Source: Clostridia bacterium (lineage in GTDB: Bacteria; Bacillota_A; Clostridia; Oscillospirales; Acutalibacteraceae). Taken from it: a stretch of DNA of 6,370 nt. Numbering within the stretch: position 1 is the first letter of the stretch; the number at the start of each line of letters is the position of its first letter. A program made the position numbers and the translations under genes. Shown one piece after another: positions 1 to 4,953 of this stretch. Under the pieces are notes generated by a model that searched no databases, was not told the origin of the DNA, and worked only from the letters and a program-made list of their open reading frames with translations. The DNA lies in the NCBI GenBank assembly GCA_017503305.1, contig JAFVTJ010000132.1:1-6370 (forward strand). The letters are read 5' to 3'.

Positions 1-703
1 CGACTCGCTTGCCGTAAAGGCTTGCGATGATGCTAAAGTTAAAAAGATAACCTTTGGTTTAGAAGCAACTAATGATTTTTATGCCAATAACATTCAAAAG
101 GGCAAGTTTGGTTTTTCGTTTGACGTTTGCAAGGGCGAAGAAAAACTTATTAACTTGGAGCTTCACATCCCCGGTCACCACAACATTTTAAACGCGCTTT
201 CGGCTTTTGCAGTGACTTACGATATGGGTGTTGAACCGCAAGGTATTAAAGATGCGTTAGAAAAGTTTACAGGTGCCGGCAGACGCTTTGAATTTTTAGG
301 TCTATATAACGATTGGTGCTTGGCAGACGACTACGCCCACCACCCAACCGAAATTACCGCAACCCTTACCGCCGCTAAAAATCTTTCTTATAACAACGTT
401 ATTGCGGTTTTTCAGCCCTTTACCTTCTCCCGTACAGCACTTTTGAAGGATGAATTTATAAAGGCTTTATCTATTGCTGACAAGGTTATTTTAACCCCCA
501 TTATGGGCTCACGCGAAGTTAATAGCTGGGGTATTTCATCCGAAGATATTGCAAAAGAGCTTCCAGATGCAGTTATAGTTGACGGATTCGAAAATATCGC
601 AAACAAGATTATTGAAACCGCAAAGGAAAACGATATAGTTATAACAATGGGCGGTGGCGATATTTATAAAGCCGCTTATATAGTAAAGGAAAAATTACAA
701 TGA
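1..703 (+). CDS. murC: UDP-N-acetylmuramate--L-alanine ligase (MurC), 3' part
   Basis: MurC is the cytoplasmic ATP-dependent ligase that adds L-alanine to UDP-N-acetylmuramate, the first amino acid of the peptidoglycan stem peptide. The reading frame is open from base 2 to the TGA at 701-703, giving 233 residues; the N-terminal UDP-binding domain and the Walker-type ATP site lie outside the window. Visible Mur-ligase motifs (numbered from base 2) are PGHHNILNAL at 57-66 in the central domain, GAGRRFE at 91-97, the MurC-typical DDYAHHPTE at 109-117, FQPFTFSRT at 137-145 and the terminal GGGDI at 217-221. DDYAHHPTE and FQPxTFSRT separate MurC from MurD, MurE and MurF. Family members are roughly 450-490 residues, so about half is present. 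A TTG at 155 is not the start, because MurC-like sequence continues upstream of it in the same frame. Two positions differ from the usual sequence: FQPF where FQPH is common, and GGGDI for GAGDI. The stop overlaps the next start as ATGA, suggesting translational coupling. Confidence 0.96.
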   Translation, partial: DSLAVKACDDAKVKKITFGLEATNDFYANNIQKGKFGFSFDVCKGEEKLINLELHIPGHHNILNALSAFAVTYDMGVEPQGIKDALEKFTGAGRRFEFLGLYNDWCLADDYAHHPTEITATLTAAKNLSYNNVIAVFQPFTFSRTALLKDEFIKALSIADKVILTPIMGSREVNSWGISSEDIAKELPDAVIVDGFENIANKIIETAKENDIVITMGGGDIYKAAYIVKEKLQ

Positions 704-1851
704 CCGAAAAGTTATATGATGTAGATTCCCACCAAATTGAATTTACTGCGACGGTTGTGGATTCTTACGAGAGCGAAAACGGTTTTATAACCATTTTAGA
801 CCGCACCGCCTTTTTCCCCGAAGGCGGCGGACAGCTCTCCGATATGGGTGAGATTGATGGTGTTAAGGTTGTGGACGTGCAAATTGATAATGAGGTAATT
901 TATCATTACACCCCCGAAAAATTAGAAAAAGGCAAAACGGTTACAGGTGTGATTGATTGGGCACGCCGTTTTGATTTTATGCAGCAGCATTCGGGCGAGC
1001 ATATTGTTTCAGGTGTGGCGCATAAGCTGTTTGGCTGTGAAAACGTGGGTTTTCATTTGTCTTGCGATTTGGTAACCCTTGATTTTGACAAGCCCCTAAA
1101 CCGCGAACAAATTTTAAAAATTGAAAAATTGGCTAATGAAGCCGTTTTTGCTAACAGTAAGTTTGTTACATATTACCCCAACAAGGAAACCTTGTCGAAG
1201 CTTGTTTACTGCAGTAAAAAGGAGATTGACGGCGCTGTGCGTATTGTTGAAATCGAAGGTGTGGATGCTTGTGCTTGTTGCGCGCCACATGTTTACGAAG
1301 CTAGTGAAATAGGTATTATTAAGTTGCTCGATAGCGAAAAGCTGCGTGGCGGTGTTAGAATAGAAATGAAATGTGGTTACCGCGCCCTTGCCGATTATAA
1401 CCAAAAGTACGACAATCTTCGCAAAATATCGGGCTTGCTTGCTATTAAGCAACACGAAGCAGCCGACGGCGTTGAGCGCTTAATGGGTAATCTTAGTGAA
1501 CTTAAATTTAAGTTGACAGGTCTTAAAAAACAAATTATGGACAGTAAAATCGCTTCATTTAAACCTAATGCTTATAAGACTGCAGTTTTTGAAGAAGATT
1601 TAGAAATTAAAGAATTGCAGATCTTTGCCGATTCACTTTGTAAATCACATGGCGGTATACGCGGTGTGTTTAGTGGCAAGGATAATGAATACTGTTTTGC
1701 AATCTGCGGTGAAGCGGGGGAACTTGATAATTGGTTTAGAGAATTTAAAACCAAATTCACCGTTCGTGGCGGTGGAAGAAACGGTATGGTGCAGGGCACT
1801 GTGTTCGCATCACAACAAGAAATTTTAGGAGTATTTAATGAACTGGACTGA
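700..1851 (+). CDS. Alanyl-tRNA editing protein, AlaX long type with DHHA1 domain
   Basis: This is a free-standing homologue of the editing half of alanyl-tRNA synthetase; family members hydrolyse mischarged Ser- or Gly-tRNA(Ala) in the cytoplasm. The protein has 383 residues. Residues 1-90 form the beta-rich N-terminal part, with FFPEGGGQLSD at 38-48. The zinc-binding editing core follows: HSGEH (HxxxH) at 97-101 and CACCAPH at 191-197, where Cys193 and His197 make the second half of the metal site (CxxxH). Residues about 230-285 look helical, possibly a coiled coil, and lead into a DHHA1-like C-terminal domain ending with the glycine-rich RGGGRNGMVQGTV at 356-368. No synthetase catalytic domain is present, so it is not AlaRS itself. 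The length fits the long AlaX class (COG2872 type). The ATG at 700 overlaps the murC stop, and an AAAGGA at 685-690 lies 9 bases upstream within murC. The 3' end overlaps prmA by 14 bases. The CCAPH form, in place of the CGGTH seen in AlaRS, is worth noting. Confidence 0.93.
   Translation: MTEKLYDVDSHQIEFTATVVDSYESENGFITILDRTAFFPEGGGQLSDMGEIDGVKVVDVQIDNEVIYHYTPEKLEKGKTVTGVIDWARRFDFMQQHSGEHIVSGVAHKLFGCENVGFHLSCDLVTLDFDKPLNREQILKIEKLANEAVFANSKFVTYYPNKETLSKLVYCSKKEIDGAVRIVEIEGVDACACCAPHVYEASEIGIIKLLDSEKLRGGVRIEMKCGYRALADYNQKYDNLRKISGLLAIKQHEAADGVERLMGNLSELKFKLTGLKKQIMDSKIASFKPNAYKTAVFEEDLEIKELQIFADSLCKSHGGIRGVFSGKDNEYCFAICGEAGELDNWFREFKTKFTVRGGGRNGMVQGTVFASQQEILGVFNELD
1827..1831 (+). promoter_or_regulatory. 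Ribosome binding site of prmA, inside the editing gene
   Basis: AGGAG sits 6 bases before the ATG at 1838 and is embedded in the last codons of the upstream gene. It fixes the prmA start at 1838, even though this creates a 14-base overlap. Ribosomes finishing the upstream gene would pass directly over the site, so coupling of the two translations is likely. Confidence 0.8.
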
Positions 1852-2758
1852 AATTACAATTAAAGTGCCGCAAAAAGATACCGATTTAGCGGCGGCAATA
1901 GCAAATATGACCGTGCCTTATGGCATTTATATCGAAGATTATTCCGATTTGGAGCAAAAGGCCGAAGAAATCGCACACATCAATTTGATTGATGAGGAGC
2001 TTATAGCAAAGGACCGTACCTTCTCGCTTATTCACATCTACATTTCGGAATGTGATAATGCGCTTGAGGCTATTGAATTTTTAAAGCAACGCTTTATTGC
2101 TGAAAAAATCGATTTTGAAGTAACCTCAATCGGTGTTGATGACAGCGACTGGAATGAAAATTGGAAGAAATATTTCCACACAAGTGAAATCGGTAAAAAA
2201 TTGGTTATTGTTCCCAGTTGGGAAACTTACGAAAATAAAGATGGCAGGGTAGTGCTTAATATTGACCCCGGCGCTGCATTTGGTACAGGTACCCACGCTA
2301 CAACCTCGCTTTGCCTTTCACTTTTAGAGGATTATATTGAAGCCGACACCGAAATGTTAGACATCGGCACAGGTAGCGGTATTTTGAGCATCGCATCGGT
2401 GCTTTTGGGCGCTAAGAAAGCCATTGGTGTTGACATTGATGCGCAATCGGTTAAAACTGCAAATGAAAATGCTGAAATCAATAATATCTCCGACAAGTGC
2501 GAGTTTATTGTAGGCGACTTGGCAGATAAAATTAGCGGCAAATACAAGGTTATTTGCGCTAATATCGTGGCTGACGTTATTATAAGACTTTTCGAAAACG
2601 TAGAAGACTTTATGACCGAAGACGGCGTGTTTATTATATCGGGCATTATCGATATGCGTAAGGACGACGTGCTTGCGGCGGCTAAGCAAAAGGGCTTTAC
2701 AGTTGTTAAGGAAGAATATAAGGACAACTGGTGCGCCTTTGTTTTAAAACTTAATTAG
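1838..2758 (+). CDS. prmA: Ribosomal protein L11 methyltransferase (PrmA)
   Basis: PrmA is the S-adenosylmethionine-dependent enzyme that trimethylates lysines and the N-terminus of ribosomal protein L11 in the cytoplasm. The 306-residue length matches the family (about 290-315). The N-terminal L11-recognition domain (about 1-100, beginning MNWTEITIKV) is followed by a linker with the conserved WNENWKKYF at 105-113. The catalytic Rossmann-type domain carries the PrmA signature DPGAAFGTGTHATT at 143-156, SAM motif I LDIGTGSG at 174-181, the acidic VDID at 198-201, and ANIVADVI at 241-248, the counterpart of the NPPY-like motif of N-methyltransferases. The GTGTHATT and ANIxADVI blocks make the assignment specific rather than a generic methyltransferase. 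The start is set by AGGAG at 1827-1831; the stop is TAG. It is followed 10 bases later by prfB, whose product works at the ribosomal region that contains L11. In several Firmicutes prmA sits beside dnaJ or rsmE instead; neither is seen here. Confidence 0.96.
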   Translation: MNWTEITIKVPQKDTDLAAAIANMTVPYGIYIEDYSDLEQKAEEIAHINLIDEELIAKDRTFSLIHIYISECDNALEAIEFLKQRFIAEKIDFEVTSIGVDDSDWNENWKKYFHTSEIGKKLVIVPSWETYENKDGRVVLNIDPGAAFGTGTHATTSLCLSLLEDYIEADTEMLDIGTGSGILSIASVLLGAKKAIGVDIDAQSVKTANENAEINNISDKCEFIVGDLADKISGKYKVICANIVADVIIRLFENVEDFMTEDGVFIISGIIDMRKDDVLAAAKQKGFTVVKEEYKDNWCAFVLKLN

Positions 2759-2768
2759 AGGTGAATAT

Positions 2769-3887
2769 ATGCTTGAATTTGAGCAGTTGAGCTTAAGGCT
2801 TTCAGGCAGTGAAGCAGAGCTTCGCGACCTTAAAAGTGCCTTAGGCTACGAAAATCTTGTGCGCGAAATTGAAGAGCTTGAAACCAAGGCCAGCGCACCT
2901 GGTTTTTGGGATGATATGGAAAATTCTCAAAAAATATTGCAAAGAACAGGTAAACTTAAAAACACAGTTGCCGCTTACGACGGCTTGTGCTCTACCTTTG
3001 ATGATTTGGGTGTTTTAATTGAAATGGGTGATGAAGAGGGCGATTTGTCCCTACTTCCCGAGATTGAAACAACCCTTGCCGAATTTGAAAATGGTTTGGC
3101 TTCACTTAGGCTTCAAACCTTGCTTACAGGCGAGTATGACAAGAATAATGCCATTCTTACCTTCCATGCGGGTGCAGGCGGAACGGAAGCTATGGACTGG
3201 GTTTCAATGCTTGTTCGTATGTATTCCCGTTGGACCGAACGCCACGGCTTTAAAACACAATTACTCGACTTTTTAGATGGTGACGAAGCAGGTCTTAAAA
3301 GCGCGGTTTTATCAATCGAGGGCGAAAATGCCTACGGCTATTTAAAGAGTGAATCGGGCGTGCACCGTCTTGTGCGTGTATCTCCCTTTGATGCTTCGGG
3401 AAGAAGGCATACTTCCTTTGCTTCGCTGGAAGTTATGCCCGAAATTACCGATGATATGAACATCGAAATTAGGGAAGAGGATATTAAAATGGATGTTTTC
3501 CGTTCGTCAGGTGCGGGCGGTCAGCATATAAACAAAACCTCGTCGGCGGTACGTCTTACCCACATACCTACAGGTATTGTGGTGGCCTGCCAAAACGAGC
3601 GTAGTCAGTTCCAAAATAAAGATATGGCGTTAAAAATGCTAAAATCCAAGCTTTTGGAAATTAAGGAACGCGAACACCTTGAAAAAATTGACGATATCAA
3701 GGGTGTTCAAAAGGAAATTGCGTGGGGTTCGCAAATACGTTCTTATGTATTTATGCCTTACACCTTGGCTAAGGACCACCGCACAGGCTTTGAATCGGGC
3801 AATATAAATGGCGTTATGGACGGCGACCTTGACGGATTTATAAACGCATATTTAAAAGCCGCATCTACAGGCGAATTAAGTAAATAG
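2769..3887 (+). CDS. prfB: Peptide chain release factor 2 (RF2), no frameshift
   Basis: RF2 recognises UGA and UAA stop codons in the ribosomal A site and triggers release of the finished peptide. The 372-residue protein has the N-terminal helical domain (about 1-110), the stop-codon recognition domain with SPF at 205-207 within VRVSPFDASGRRHTSF, and the catalytic GAGGQ at 248-252, whose Gln252 is the target of PrmC methylation in this family. SPF marks RF2; RF1 carries PxT there. SPF and GGQ fall at the same numbers as I recall for the E. coli protein. Most bacterial prfB genes need a +1 frameshift near codon 26 at CTT TGA C. Here the equivalent codons, 2841-2846, read TTA GGC, and the frame is continuous. 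The start ATG at 2769 follows AGAGGTG (2757-2763), which overlaps the prmA stop. The stop is TAG, read by RF1 and not by RF2 itself. Residue 246, just before GGQ, is Ser. Confidence 0.97.
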   Translation: MLEFEQLSLRLSGSEAELRDLKSALGYENLVREIEELETKASAPGFWDDMENSQKILQRTGKLKNTVAAYDGLCSTFDDLGVLIEMGDEEGDLSLLPEIETTLAEFENGLASLRLQTLLTGEYDKNNAILTFHAGAGGTEAMDWVSMLVRMYSRWTERHGFKTQLLDFLDGDEAGLKSAVLSIEGENAYGYLKSESGVHRLVRVSPFDASGRRHTSFASLEVMPEITDDMNIEIREEDIKMDVFRSSGAGGQHINKTSSAVRLTHIPTGIVVACQNERSQFQNKDMALKMLKSKLLEIKEREHLEKIDDIKGVQKEIAWGSQIRSYVFMPYTLAKDHRTGFESGNINGVMDGDLDGFINAYLKAASTGELSK

Positions 3888-3890
3888 GAG
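3886..3890 (+). promoter_or_regulatory. Ribosome binding site deciding the lipoprotein start
   Basis: AGGAG overlaps the TAG stop of prfB and lies 8 bases before the ATG at 3899. An in-frame TTG at 3893 is only 2 bases away, too close to be used, so the ATG at 3899 is preferred. The same bases end prfB and recruit the ribosome for the next gene, consistent with translation of both from one message. Confidence 0.8.
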
Positions 3891-3898
3891 AATTGAAA

Positions 3899-4903
3899 AT
3901 GAAAAGAATTTTAAGTGTAGTTTTAGTTTTGGTTTTATTATTAAGCTTTGCAGGTTGCAAACAGGACAAGGGTAGAAAGCTTTACAATCTTAACCTTGAT
4001 AAGTATGTTGAATTAGGCGATTATATGGGCATTAGGGTTGATACAAAATCGGCTGATTTTGAGAAAGCTACTAATGAAGTAATTGCTTATGACGTTGAAG
4101 CCAACTTACTTTATAAGGGCACTGTAAAAAATGGCGACACGGTTAATATTGACTTTGTTGGCGAAAAGGATGGTGTTGCATTCAAAGGTGGTACAGCGCA
4201 AGGGTATGACCTTAAAATCGGTTCGGGCACATTTATTCCCGGCTTTGAAGAGGGCCTTATAGGCGCTAAGGTTGGTACTGTTGTATCTATACCGCTTACC
4301 TTCCCCAAGGACTATGACAGCCCTGATTTAGCGGGTCAAAAGGTTGTTTTCACAGTTAAGATCAACTACACCGATAAGAAAATTGCTCAAGAACCTAAGG
4401 AATATTATAAAAAATTAAACTACAAAACCTTAGAGGATTACTTAGAAAATGTAAAAGAAAGAGCAATTGAAGAAACCATTATAGCAATGGTTTTAGAAAA
4501 TGCTAAGGTAAAAAAACACTCCAAGACCGATCTTAAAAATATGTATAACTACTATTATGAAACTATAGAAGCAAATGTTAAAACAAGCTATAATATGACT
4601 ATGAAGGAATATTTAGAGAATATAAAGAAAACGGAAGAAGACTTTGAAACCGAAATAAAGGAAGACCAAATTAAGCCTTTAATGGAGCAACAAATGGTTT
4701 GGTATGCTATTCTCGATAAAGAAGGTATGACCGTTACTGGGGAAGACGTTGAAGCAAAAATCAAGGAAATTATTGCAAACAGCGGTGATACTTCGGCTAC
4801 ACGTGCTGACGTTATTGAACAATTGGGTGAAATGTATTTAGAAAGCATTGTTGTAAGTGAAAAGGTATTTGATTTCGTAAAATCTAACGCAGCAATTATT
4901 TAA
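3899..4903 (+). CDS. Trigger-factor-like FKBP peptidyl-prolyl isomerase lipoprotein
   Basis: The predicted product is a membrane-anchored foldase facing outward, with cis-trans prolyl isomerase and probably chaperone activity on exported proteins. From the ATG at 3899 it has 334 residues. Residues 1-20 are a lipoprotein signal: KR at 2-3, a Val/Leu-rich core at 5-15 and a lipobox ending FAGC with the lipidated Cys20. An FKBP domain spans about 79-157. It contains NIDFVGEKDG, FKGG at 95-98, FIPGFEEGL at 112-120 and TFPKDY at 134-139, closely resembling the FKBP domain of trigger factor. Residues about 165-330 are helical and highly charged and resemble the substrate-cradling C-terminal region of trigger factor. 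The N-terminal ribosome-binding domain of trigger factor is absent, its place taken by the signal and a short linker. Function is inferred from domains; the role may parallel that of PrsA in other Firmicutes. It is the last gene before a hairpin and shares the message with prfB. The isomerase call is strong, the chaperone role less so. Confidence 0.87.
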   Translation: MKRILSVVLVLVLLLSFAGCKQDKGRKLYNLNLDKYVELGDYMGIRVDTKSADFEKATNEVIAYDVEANLLYKGTVKNGDTVNIDFVGEKDGVAFKGGTAQGYDLKIGSGTFIPGFEEGLIGAKVGTVVSIPLTFPKDYDSPDLAGQKVVFTVKINYTDKKIAQEPKEYYKKLNYKTLEDYLENVKERAIEETIIAMVLENAKVKKHSKTDLKNMYNYYYETIEANVKTSYNMTMKEYLENIKKTEEDFETEIKEDQIKPLMEQQMVWYAILDKEGMTVTGEDVEAKIKEIIANSGDTSATRADVIEQLGEMYLESIVVSEKVFDFVKSNAAII

Positions 4904-4908
4904 AAAGC

Positions 4909-4928
4909 AGGCGGACTATTGTCCGCCT
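4909..4928 (+). terminator. Hairpin, probable transcription terminator
   Basis: AGGCGGAC (4909-4916) and GTCCGCCT (4921-4928) pair perfectly over 8 bases around a TATT loop, 5 bases after the lipoprotein stop. A weaker outer pairing of AAAG (4904-4907) with CTTT (4933-4936) may extend it. The downstream side reads TTAAACTTT rather than a clean T run, so forward termination may be leaky. On the reverse strand the hairpin is followed by a better T run (complement of 4902-4906). It separates the murC-to-lipoprotein unit from the ABC-F gene. Confidence 0.65.
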
Positions 4929-4953
4929 TAAACTTTAGAGAAAGGGGATTTTT

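Noticed and set aside
155..703. A separate 182-residue gene starting at TTG 155
   Set aside because: The frame is open to the left edge and bases 2-154 encode MurC-like sequence in the same frame, so this is the interior of murC.
1114..1455. Reverse-strand open frame of 113 residues inside the editing gene
   Set aside because: No recognisable motif and no convincing ribosome binding site; the + strand frame there carries the conserved editing and zinc motifs.
2332..2727. Two reverse-strand open frames of 131 and 110 residues inside prmA
   Set aside because: They lie antisense to the conserved SAM-binding domain and encode Ser/Ile-rich, low-information sequence typical of antisense shadows.
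2835..2850. Possible hidden frameshift site in prfB
   Set aside because: There is no CTT TGA, no in-frame stop and no SD-like stimulator; the frame through codon 26 is continuous.
3893..3898. TTG at 3893 as the lipoprotein start
   Set aside because: It is only 2 bases from the AGGAG, whereas ATG 3899 has 8-base spacing and gives a normal MKR-type signal peptide.
4588..4848. Reverse-strand open frame of 86 residues under the lipoprotein gene
   Set aside because: It is a shadow of a Lys/Glu-rich helical region, whose complement reads as Ser/Phe/Ile-rich; nothing supports expression.
4904..4953. A promoter for the ABC-F gene in the gap
   Set aside because: TAAACT near 4929 is a weak -10 resemblance with no matching -35 box; not strong enough to list.
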